From positions 1 through 41,385 of the forward strand of contig JAJBSL010000020.1 of the NCBI GenBank assembly GCA_020540725.1: a stretch of 41,385 nucleotides of DNA, read 5' to 3'. Source of the stretch: Lachnospiraceae bacterium EP-SM-12S-S03. Lineage in GTDB: Bacteria; Bacillota; Clostridia; Lachnospirales; Lachnospiraceae. A program made the translations under genes and the position numbers. Under the pieces are notes generated by a model that saw nothing but the letters and a program-made list of their open reading frames with translations, was not told where the DNA came from and ran no database searches. Positions 29,420 through 37,051 of this stretch are shown here, piece after piece (position 1 is the first letter of the stretch; every line of letters begins with the position of its first letter).

Positions 29420-29465
29420 AGTCACTTTAGAGTCACTTTCGTGACTTAAAATGAGGGCATAAAAT
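29420..29465 (+). promoter_or_regulatory. Phased direct repeats and promoter before the ABC genes
   Basis: AGTCACTTT occurs at 29420-29428 and 29431-29439, exactly 11 bases apart. The second copy also forms an inverted pair AGTCAC-TTTC-GTGACT (29431-29446). A -10-like TAAAAT follows at 29460-29465. An 11-base repeat spacing is normal for OmpR-family regulators, so this is the likely target of the adjacent regulator. Confidence 0.55.
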
Positions 29466-29479
29466 AAGGAGGAACAGGT

Positions 29480-30160
29480 ATGGAAATTTTAAGAGTAGAA
29501 AATCTTTGTAAAAAATACGGAACAAAAGATACAGAAGTTGTGGCATTAGACAACGCGAGTTTTACGGTGGAACGAGGAGAATTTGTAGCAATTGTCGGTG
29601 CCAGTGGAAGCGGAAAATCCACGCTTTTACATTTGATCGGAGGTGTAGACCGGCCTACAAGCGGGAAAGTATGGATCGATGGAACGGATATTTACGAATT
29701 GGATCATGATAAGCTTGCTATATTCAGAAGAAGACAGGTAGGACTAATCTATCAGTTTTATAATTTGATTCCGATTCTCAATGTGGTGGAAAACATTACA
29801 CTTCCACTTAGGCTTGACGGAAAGAAAGTCGATCAGAAAAAGCTAAGTGATATATTGGCGATTCTTGAACTTCAGAACAGAAAGGAGCATTTGCCGAACC
29901 AGTTATCCGGAGGACAACAGCAGAGAGTGTCGATCGGTAGAGCGCTTATTAATCACCCGGCCATTGTTCTGGCAGACGAACCGACAGGAAACCTGGATAG
30001 CCGGGCATCCAGAGAGATCATGGATCTCCTTAAAGTATCCAACAGAAAATATAATCAGACAGTGATTTTGATCACACATGATGAAAATATTGCACTGGAA
30101 GCGGACCGGATTCTGACCATTGAAGACGGAAGAATTATCAGCAATGAGAAAGTGAGGTAG
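29480..30160 (+). CDS. ABC transporter ATPase, MacB/LolD/BceA type
   Basis: This 226-residue ATPase has Walker A GASGSGKS (40-47), a signature LSGGQQQR starting at residue 142, and Walker B VLADEPTG with catalytic E167. The MacB-like group pairs with FtsX-type permeases, which act by mechanical transmission rather than by carrying solute through a pore. The permease gene follows after three bases. Together with the kinase and regulator upstream it forms a four-gene module, likely for peptide antibiotic resistance or lipoprotein/envelope handling. Confidence 0.93.
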   Translation: MEILRVENLCKKYGTKDTEVVALDNASFTVERGEFVAIVGASGSGKSTLLHLIGGVDRPTSGKVWIDGTDIYELDHDKLAIFRRRQVGLIYQFYNLIPILNVVENITLPLRLDGKKVDQKKLSDILAILELQNRKEHLPNQLSGGQQQRVSIGRALINHPAIVLADEPTGNLDSRASREIMDLLKVSNRKYNQTVILITHDENIALEADRILTIEDGRIISNEKVR

Positions 30161-30163
30161 TTT

Positions 30164-32740
30164 ATGAACATCTTGAACGAACTCACGATCAAAAATTTGA
30201 AACAGAATAAGAAAAGAACAATAGTAACAATATTTGGCATTATGCTGTCGGTTGCTCTGATTACGGCGATCACCACCTTTGTTTCCAGTATGCAGGGCTC
30301 TATGGAAGAATATGCGAAACGGGAAAAAGGAAATTATCATATGCTTGTATCTGAAGTACCGAAAGAAGAGCAGAAATATTTCCTGAAAAATGAGAAAATA
30401 GAGAAGGTGATGAAAGGCCAGACTTTTGGGGAGGTTACCTTACCGGAAATCCCATATGAGAAAATACGGGAAAAAGGAGAAGAACCTCCGGTAATAAAGT
30501 TGATGGCTTTGGATGAAGAGACGCTTCATAATACGGGAACATTTTTAGTGAAAGGAAGACTTCCCAAAAATGAGAAAGAGATCTTATTCCCGATCAGTTT
30601 GAATGGGATATCTGACTATGGTGTGAACTATAGTATTGGAGATAAAGTGAAAATGACCGTGGATGGAGTGGAGGAATCTTTTAAGATTTGTGGATTCTGT
30701 ATGCCGACTAGTTTTGAAGTTCGTACGGAAGAATCTAATTTTGGATATACAGTGATTACAAAGCTTACGCATGATGTCATAGGTGAAGAGAGTTCCCTTT
30801 TCATTCGGATGAAAGATCCGAAAGATACGTATCGATTCTATGAAGAACTGACGAAAGAGAGAGGGTACGACAAAGCGAAGATTATCACAAACGATACATT
30901 ACTGCAATTCCAGGGAGTTACAAAATCGGATGAAATGATGGAAACACTTTATACACTGGCAGGTATTGTAATTCTGATCATTATATTTACGTCGGTATTT
31001 GTTATTAAAAATAGCTTTGATATTTCAATCACAGACAGAATACGCCAGTATGGAATGCTTGCGAGTATCGGAGCGACTTCCAGACAAATCCGGAAAAATG
31101 TAATGTTTGAAGGATTTCTTCTAGGGCTGATTGCAATTCCTTTGGGGCTCCTTTGCGGAATTGTAGCGATTAAAGTGACTTTGATTGGTGTTATGTGGAT
31201 ACTCAATGATATCAGACTTGCAAATGAATATAATCTGCAGCTCTATGTTTCCTGGATTGCGGTACTTGCGGCGGTCTTGATCGCAGTTGTAACAATTTTT
31301 CTTTCTGCACTTATTCCGGCAAGGAAAGCGGCAAAGATTGCGCCGATTGATGCCATGCGGGAAACGAAAGATGTGCGGATATCCGGGAAAAAACTTCATA
31401 CACCGAAATGGCTGCAAAATCTCCTTGGAATCGAAGGAGAACTTGCAGATAAGAATTTGAAAAGAAGCCGGAAAAAATACAGAACAACTGTATTTTCCAT
31501 TTCTCTAAGTGTGATACTGTTTGTATCTATCAGCGCCATGATAAAATATGCTTTTTTATTACAGAATCTGGAAATTCAGAAAATGGATTACAATATGATC
31601 GTTTGGATATCGGAAATTCGTTCGTCAGAATTGGCGGATTCTAACTGGACAAATGCAGATTATGATACATATGAAAAATTGAAATATGATGCGTACAAAA
31701 AGATTGAAAAATTAGATGGAATCCAAGAGTCGGTTATTCTTAAAAGAGCTGTAGGTTGTGTGGAAGCGACAGCATTTTCTGACAGAGCGCTGGAATTAGA
31801 GATGATGTTGAGTCCTGGAATGAAGAAAGATGAGATCGCCAAGATGATCAATGTGGATTTCTGTTCGGTTTCGGATGATCAGTACAGGGCATATCTGAAA
31901 GAAATCGGTCTCTCTTATGAGGAAGCCAAAGGAAAAGCGATTCTTATGGATACGGCATTATATGCGTCTGTAGATGAAAAAGGAAAACCGATGAGGGAGA
32001 AATATAATTATCTGAATCTGAAAGAAGGGGATAGACTTACGTTCCGTGAACTGACAGGAGAAGACTGGAAGCAAAACGAACCGAAAGAAATTGAGATCGT
32101 AAAGCGAGTAGAAAAAATGCCGTTTGGTGTGTCGGAAGATATGCAGTATGGCTCCATTCGTGTGATCATCTCAGATGAGACGATGAATGGATATAACTAT
32201 TCTTATAATGGAATGCGGATCGATGCAAAAGATACGACGAAGCTGACAGAAGAAATCAAAGATCTGGACAGCAATATTACATGGGAAATTCAGGACTTTG
32301 AAGTAGCTGCCAAAGAAAGCAAAGGCTTGATTTTAATCATTTCCATCTTTGTGTACGGTTTTATTACAGTTATATCCGTAATCGGAATTACGAACGTATT
32401 CAATACGATTACCACTAACATGACTTTGAGAAGCCGAGAATTTGCTATTCTAAAATCCGTTGGTATGACGGAGAAAGAATTCCGGAGAATGATCCGTTAT
32501 GAAAGTGTCCTGTATGGAGTGAAAGCTTTGGCGTTTGGTCTTCCTGTGGGCGTATTGTTATCCTATCTTTTCCATCGGTATTTTGTAGGAATTCTTGTAG
32601 TGCCGTACGAACTTCCGTGGATGCAGATGGGAATTGCAACCGTGTTTGTCTTCCTGATTATTTTCCTTACAATGGGGTATGCGGTTCGAAAAACGAAAAA
32701 GCAGAATATTATTGAAACGATACGGAGTGAAAATATTTAA
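30164..32740 (+). CDS. ABC transporter permease with two FtsX domains
   Basis: This 858-residue membrane protein has a first span near residues 20-40, a large outer domain (about 45-260), and three spans of a first FtsX domain (about 265-400, with the SIGATSRQIRKNV loop). A cytoplasmic stretch follows, then another span, a second outer domain (about 470-710) and a second FtsX domain (about 715-858, with the SVGMTEKEFRRMI loop). This two-unit build with about eight spans is that of SalY/YtrF/LolE-like permeases. It differs from BceB, which has ten spans and one big loop. It pairs with the ATPase three bases upstream. Confidence 0.9.
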   Translation: MNILNELTIKNLKQNKKRTIVTIFGIMLSVALITAITTFVSSMQGSMEEYAKREKGNYHMLVSEVPKEEQKYFLKNEKIEKVMKGQTFGEVTLPEIPYEKIREKGEEPPVIKLMALDEETLHNTGTFLVKGRLPKNEKEILFPISLNGISDYGVNYSIGDKVKMTVDGVEESFKICGFCMPTSFEVRTEESNFGYTVITKLTHDVIGEESSLFIRMKDPKDTYRFYEELTKERGYDKAKIITNDTLLQFQGVTKSDEMMETLYTLAGIVILIIIFTSVFVIKNSFDISITDRIRQYGMLASIGATSRQIRKNVMFEGFLLGLIAIPLGLLCGIVAIKVTLIGVMWILNDIRLANEYNLQLYVSWIAVLAAVLIAVVTIFLSALIPARKAAKIAPIDAMRETKDVRISGKKLHTPKWLQNLLGIEGELADKNLKRSRKKYRTTVFSISLSVILFVSISAMIKYAFLLQNLEIQKMDYNMIVWISEIRSSELADSNWTNADYDTYEKLKYDAYKKIEKLDGIQESVILKRAVGCVEATAFSDRALELEMMLSPGMKKDEIAKMINVDFCSVSDDQYRAYLKEIGLSYEEAKGKAILMDTALYASVDEKGKPMREKYNYLNLKEGDRLTFRELTGEDWKQNEPKEIEIVKRVEKMPFGVSEDMQYGSIRVIISDETMNGYNYSYNGMRIDAKDTTKLTEEIKDLDSNITWEIQDFEVAAKESKGLILIISIFVYGFITVISVIGITNVFNTITTNMTLRSREFAILKSVGMTEKEFRRMIRYESVLYGVKALAFGLPVGVLLSYLFHRYFVGILVVPYELPWMQMGIATVFVFLIIFLTMGYAVRKTKKQNIIETIRSENI

Positions 32741-32869
32741 TTGATATGTCTATCTCACAGATGTAATACAAGATATTTTTGGATTAGATTGATAAAAATT
32801 GTGGGAAAGTGTCACAGATTCCGGGTTGAAGCGTTTTATTAATAGAGAAACAAAAGAGGAGGTGGGCAG

Positions 32870-33364
32870 ATGGAGCAAAACGAGTAGAAGCAAATCTATG
32901 AATTGTATTATAAACCGATGTTTCTGTATGCCCTTTCTCTTACAAACAACGTGCAGGATGCGGAAGATCTTCTTCAGGAAACATTTGTCAAAGCGTTTCT
33001 TTCTTACGAAGGTAAAGGAAGTATAAAATTCTGGCTCATCACGGTGTTGAAACATGAATTTGTCAGCATGGTACGAAAGCGGAAAAGAGAAATTCCGTCG
33101 GGGGATGAGCATCCGATTTTAAATGAGGCAAGCAAAGAAGAAGGAATTCTAGAAAAACTGATTCAAGAAGAGGATCGGATGCGGTTGTTCCTTGCAATTC
33201 AGAAACTTTCATTAAAATCCAGAGAGATTTTGATGGAAAGCATTTACTTTCATATGAATGATGATCAGATTGCAAAAGAGCATGGGATCACAAGAGAAAA
33301 CGTACGAAAAGTCCGCTCGCGAGCCAAACAAAAACTGCTTCAGATCATAAAGGAGGAACTGTGA
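32870..33364 (+). pseudogene. ECF-type RNA polymerase sigma factor with in-frame amber codon at codon 6
   Basis: From the ATG at 32870, which has an excellent AGGAGG ahead, the frame reads MEQNE, then TAG (32885-32887), then KQIYELYYKPMFLYALSL and onward as a normal sigma-70 family protein to 33364. Region 2 (DAEDLLQETFVKAF) and region 4 (MNDDQIAKEHGITRENVRKVRSRA) are intact. The first clear post-stop start is TTG 32903, giving 153 residues, with no ribosome site of its own. Either the gene is a fresh nonsense mutant, or it is made by reinitiation after the five-codon frame, or the base is a sequencing error. Its stop overlaps the anti-sigma start (TGATG), and that gene is intact. Confidence 0.75.
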
Positions 33365-34362
33365 TGAAAGATATGAATATAAAAGACGAGGAAGTGTTAG
33401 ATAAAGAACTGGGATTGTTGCTGGAATCTATGCCGGAGCAGGAGAATTTTGAAAAAAAGATTGACAAATATATCAAGAAAAAGATCCAAAAAATTACAGT
33501 GAGAACAGTTCTTTCTCTACTTCTTGTTATTGCAGTATTGTTTTTACTGATTAGTCCGGTGATGAATGCCATATATTTTAATCCGGAAAAATTACAGAAA
33601 GACGGAACACTTCTTTCGGTATTCCGGGATTACTGTGAAGTCTCAAGGCCACAGAAAGAAGTGATTTCCATAGATGTAAAATCAAAAGGGTTTTCCAGAT
33701 ATAAAATGTCCATGGAAGTACATGACCATACGGCGCCGCTTATCGTCGGCAGGGAAAATGTGTGGGTAGATGTTTTTGCAGGAAAATATCAGGATTGGCA
33801 GGATTCGGAAATGATGCTGACACCGCAGTTGGGAATGTTTGATCATCCGGTGACGCAAGAAGAGATAGACAGCATGATCGGGGATTTTAAAAAGCTTCCG
33901 GAATCTGCGAAGATCAGTCTGGCAATATGGGATAAAGAAGTAAGAGATGTGGAAGAACTGAGGAAAGAAAATGTGAGCCTGGACTGGATCGAGGTGTATC
34001 ATCCGAATCAGCCAGAATTCCAGGGAGGACTCAATCTTTGGATGAATCAGATCGTGAAGGAAACGGATGACCGGGAAGAGATGACAGAGAAAGAATTATT
34101 AGATTTGTATGTAGCAAAGCTGAAAAATCTGGTGGAACATGGAGAGGTATGGAGATCCATGGGATTTCCTTATCATTCTACGGTTTTTGCAGATGGGGAA
34201 GAACAGATGAAAGCATGCTATGAGGATGCAAAAACGCTGACGAAATTACAGACAAAAGGATACTACATTTCCGGAAGCAGAGATGAAATTATTTCTTATT
34301 TGCAAAAAACAGGTATTGAATCTGTGTCCGTATATGATGTAAACTCAAGTATATGGGAATAA
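33364..34362 (+). CDS. Anti-sigma factor-like membrane protein, Sigma_reg_N/Sigma_reg_C type
   Basis: This 332-residue protein has a cytoplasmic N-terminal segment of about 45 residues rich in charged residues, one membrane span (about 48-70) and a 260-residue outer domain. The layout and the PVMNAIYFNP segment after the span fit the Sigma_reg_N/Sigma_reg_C family, whose genes sit directly after ECF sigma genes and are thought to hold the sigma factor at the membrane. AGGAGG lies seven bases before the ATG, which overlaps the sigma stop codon. The outer part would sense an envelope signal. No protease site or ligand can be named. Confidence 0.75.
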   Translation: MKDMNIKDEEVLDKELGLLLESMPEQENFEKKIDKYIKKKIQKITVRTVLSLLLVIAVLFLLISPVMNAIYFNPEKLQKDGTLLSVFRDYCEVSRPQKEVISIDVKSKGFSRYKMSMEVHDHTAPLIVGRENVWVDVFAGKYQDWQDSEMMLTPQLGMFDHPVTQEEIDSMIGDFKKLPESAKISLAIWDKEVRDVEELRKENVSLDWIEVYHPNQPEFQGGLNLWMNQIVKETDDREEMTEKELLDLYVAKLKNLVEHGEVWRSMGFPYHSTVFADGEEQMKACYEDAKTLTKLQTKGYYISGSRDEIISYLQKTGIESVSVYDVNSSIWE

Positions 34363-34380
34363 AATACGGAGGTGGCAATT

Positions 34381-35310
34381 ATGAATTATGAAGGTCAGAT
34401 TTGCAGAGCTCCGATGGAGCGGGCGTCCTTTATGCTGCCGGTTATGGTTGGCTGTTCTTATAACGGCTGCAAGTTCTGCAACCTGTTCCGGCATCTGAAA
34501 TATCGGATACTTCCTTTGGAGCAAGTAGAAAATGAATTGAAACGAGTGAAAAACTGTAATGGAAATCCCAAAAGAATTTTTCTGGGAGATGGAAATGCAT
34601 TCGATCTTCCGACAGAACATCTGGTGTCCATTTTGCAAATGATCCGGTCATATTTTCCGGATTATGAAATGGTCAACATGGACGCGACGGTAACGGGAAT
34701 CCTGAAAAAGACAGACGAAGAACTGAAGACGTTGTATGATCTTGGGGTAAGGCATCTGTATCTTGGTATTGAGAGTGGATTGAATGATGTACTTGAATTT
34801 ATGAACAAAGATCACAACCTTCCGGAAGCTTATCGGGCAATCGAAAGACTGCAGGCAGCCGGACTTATTTACGATGCACACGTTATGACCGGAGTTGCAG
34901 GGAAAGGAAGAGGTATGGAAAATGCCGAGGCTCTTGCAGCGTTTTTGAGAAAAACACATCCGGCACATGTAGTGAATTTTTCCATGTTTTTGCACAAAGA
35001 AGTACCGCTTTACAGGGAAGTGGAAAAGGGACGATTTGTGCAGGCCGACGAATTAGAATGTATGAAAGAGGAAAGGCGACTTGTGGAACTTTTGGCGGGA
35101 AGTGAAACATCGATTCTGTATGACGGTTTTCATGACTTTATTGAATTCCGCGTGAAGGGCATCATTCCGAAAGATTCGGGGAAAATGCTGCGCAAACTGG
35201 ATGAAGCAATTGTAAAATATGAAGCAGAAGAGCCGGTCTATAGTCTTGTTTACGGAGAGTGTCCGAACCTGCAGCGATGCGATAATGGTGCAGATGTGTG
35301 GGAAATGTGA
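34381..35310 (+). CDS. Radical SAM protein of unknown specificity
   Basis: This 309-residue protein has a cysteine cluster GCSYNGCKFC near residue 25, spaced C-x4-C-x2-C, one residue longer than the usual first gap. A SAM-binding GDGN follows, and YLGIESG (about 130-136) is typical of the Elp3/MiaB-like fold used by many COG1032-type enzymes. It would use a 4Fe-4S cluster and S-adenosylmethionine for a radical reaction. The substrate is unknown, though the gene stands with two acetyltransferases and a Dabb protein. The ATG at 34381 is chosen because GGAGG lies eight bases before it; the GTG at 34372 overlaps that site. Confidence 0.85.
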   Translation: MNYEGQICRAPMERASFMLPVMVGCSYNGCKFCNLFRHLKYRILPLEQVENELKRVKNCNGNPKRIFLGDGNAFDLPTEHLVSILQMIRSYFPDYEMVNMDATVTGILKKTDEELKTLYDLGVRHLYLGIESGLNDVLEFMNKDHNLPEAYRAIERLQAAGLIYDAHVMTGVAGKGRGMENAEALAAFLRKTHPAHVVNFSMFLHKEVPLYREVEKGRFVQADELECMKEERRLVELLAGSETSILYDGFHDFIEFRVKGIIPKDSGKMLRKLDEAIVKYEAEEPVYSLVYGECPNLQRCDNGADVWEM

Positions 35311-35326
35311 GGGGAAGGAGTTTGAG

Positions 35327-35800
35327 ATGCAAAGTGTGAAAGAAGTTGTTTTACGGAAATACAAACAACAGGATTGTGAAGAAATGGCGCAGCTTTTTTA
35401 TGATACGGTACATACGGTGAATGCAAAAGATTACGAGAAGAAACAACTGGATGTATGGGCGACAGGAACAGTAGATCTGGAAGGCTGGAATGAATCTTTT
35501 CTTGCTCATGATACGGTAGTTGCTATGGACAATGATCGAATCGTTGGGTTTGGGGATATGGATGAGACGGGATATCTGGATCGTCTGTATGTACACAAAG
35601 ATTATCAAGGAAAGAAAATCGCGACAGCAATCTGTGATATGTTAGAGAAACCGGTTTTTAGGAAAATTATGACGCACGCATCCATTACTGCAAAACCATT
35701 TTTTGAAAAAAGAGGTTATAAAACAGTGCAAGAGCAACAGGTAGAACGTCATGGCATCTATTTGACAAATTATGTGATGGAAAAACAGCAGAAAGTATAG
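35327..35800 (+). CDS. GNAT-family N-acetyltransferase
   Basis: This 157-residue protein has the GNAT acetyl-CoA signature LYVHKDYQGKKIATAICD (motif A, with QGKKIA in place of the usual QxxGxG/A) and the later strand-turn SITAKPFFEKRGYK. It would transfer an acetyl group from acetyl-CoA to an unknown small molecule or protein. The ATG at 35327 is preceded by GGAAGGAG; a longer in-frame start lies inside the radical SAM gene. Operon with the radical SAM gene (16-base gap) and the Dabb gene (11-base gap). Confidence 0.85.
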   Translation: MQSVKEVVLRKYKQQDCEEMAQLFYDTVHTVNAKDYEKKQLDVWATGTVDLEGWNESFLAHDTVVAMDNDRIVGFGDMDETGYLDRLYVHKDYQGKKIATAICDMLEKPVFRKIMTHASITAKPFFEKRGYKTVQEQQVERHGIYLTNYVMEKQQKV

Positions 35801-35811
35801 GAGGAAAGATT

Positions 35812-36114
35812 ATGGTATATCATATTGTAATGTGGAAATTCAGACCGGAGGTTGCGGATGAGGAAAAAGCCATGAGAAAACAGGCGATGAAAGAGAATTT
35901 GACATCTCTTGTCGGCAAAGTACCGGGACTTCTTTCTTTGGAATTTGTGGAAAGTCCGATTCCGTCAAGCACCCATGATATCGCACTGGTAAGTACATTG
36001 GAAAAGGCAGAAGATATTGCGGTTTATGCCAAACATCCGGCTCATGTGGAGGTTGCGGATACGTATGTCAGACCTTTTGTGACGGAGCGGGCATGTTTGG
36101 ATTATGAGGGATAA
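35812..36114 (+). CDS. Dabb (stress-responsive alpha/beta barrel) domain protein
   Basis: This 100-residue protein is one Dabb domain: HIVMWKF at the start, VPGLLSLEFV in the middle, and the YAKHPAHVEVAD block with the conserved His before the C-terminal strand. Such proteins form ferredoxin-like dimers; their roles are mostly unknown. It sits between two acetyltransferase genes in the same short operon. Confidence 0.85.
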   Translation: MVYHIVMWKFRPEVADEEKAMRKQAMKENLTSLVGKVPGLLSLEFVESPIPSSTHDIALVSTLEKAEDIAVYAKHPAHVEVADTYVRPFVTERACLDYEG

Positions 36115-36128
36115 AGGAAGAAAAAGAC

Positions 36129-36671
36129 ATGTTGATCGGAAAAGAAATTTATGATCTTGAAGGGAAAGAACTTCTGCTTCGAAGCCCCGGGAAAGAAGAT
36201 GCGGCGATATTGATTGATTACCTCCGTACCACATGTGAGGAAACAAGATTCCTTTCCAAAGAGCCGGAAGAAGTTCTGCTTACGTTGGAGGAGGAAAAAG
36301 AATTCATCCGAAAAATGAATGTATCAGACGAAAGTGTGATGATTCTTGCATTTCTGGATGGAGAGTTTGCGGGAAACTGCAGCTTTTCCGGACAAGGATT
36401 GAAAAGGCAGAAACATAGGGCAACGATGGGAATCGCACTTTATCAAAAATATACCGGCATGGGGATCGGACGGCTTCTGATTGGGAAACTATGCAACATC
36501 GCGAAAGAAAAAGGCTTTGAGCAGATGGAGCTTGAAGTGATGGCAGAAAATGAAAGAGCCATACATTTGTACAAAAAGATGGGATTTAAAATATACGGAG
36601 TATTTCCGGGGAATGCGAAATATAAAGACGGAACATATGGGGATGCATACTGGATGATGAAGAAACTGTAG
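36129..36671 (+). CDS. GNAT-family N-acetyltransferase, RimI/RimJ-like
   Basis: This 180-residue protein shows the acetyl-CoA motif ALYQKYTGMGIGRLLIGKL (Q-x-x-G-x-G form) and the closing block ENERAIHLYKKMGFKIYG typical of this family. It would acetylate an amine on an unknown substrate. A moderate AAAGGAAG ribosome site precedes the ATG. It is last in the radical SAM-GNAT-Dabb-GNAT cluster; the leuS leader follows. Confidence 0.87.
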   Translation: MLIGKEIYDLEGKELLLRSPGKEDAAILIDYLRTTCEETRFLSKEPEEVLLTLEEEKEFIRKMNVSDESVMILAFLDGEFAGNCSFSGQGLKRQKHRATMGIALYQKYTGMGIGRLLIGKLCNIAKEKGFEQMELEVMAENERAIHLYKKMGFKIYGVFPGNAKYKDGTYGDAYWMMKKL

Positions 36672-36680
36672 GGGGATTCC

Positions 36681-36708
36681 TTGACAAATCCTTTAAATAT
36701 GGTAGAAT
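36681..36708 (+). promoter_or_regulatory. Promoter of leuS
   Basis: A perfect TTGACA (36681-36686) and TAGAAT (36703-36708) with TG extension, spacer 16. Confidence 0.85.
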
Positions 36709-36714
36709 GTATAG

Positions 36715-37008
36715 TGATTCAATTTCATCAATTTAATAGAAGTAACAACATAGATGAGGAGTATTAAGAGCCTATCGTTTTCAGAGAACTGCCGGATGGT
36801 GCAAGGCAGCAACGTAATCTCCCAACTCGCCTCGGAGTTCTTTTGCTGAACATACAGACAAAGATCAGTTAGTCATGTGGCATAGGCAGAAGCGGGTCTT
36901 CCCGTTATAGAAGTAATGAGTGCATTTCACAATAGGTGGAATGAATAAGAGTGGTACCACGGAAGCTAAGCCTTTTCGTCTCTTTTGAGATGAGGAGGCT
37001 TTTATTGT
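36715..37008 (+). promoter_or_regulatory. T-box riboswitch controlling leuS
   Basis: The leader has the T-box core AGAGTGGTACCACGG (about 36948-36962), which pairs with the free CCA end of uncharged tRNA. An upstream Stem I begins with AGAGAACTGCC and contains CTC at 36826-36828, a probable leucine specifier codon. Other CTC triplets lie nearby, so the exact specifier is not certain. The terminator stem has arms 36968-36982 and 36987-37001, with several G-U pairs, followed by TTTTATT. Uncharged tRNA-Leu would favour readthrough into leuS. Confidence 0.92.
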
Positions 37009-37051
37009 ATAGGAATACATCCTATAATGATCAAAAGAGAGGAGAAAAATT

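Noticed and set aside
36945..37008. Terminator inside the leuS leader read as an end of the GNAT operon
   Set aside because: The T-box core just before it and the separate TTGACA promoter at 36681 show it is the T-box terminator.
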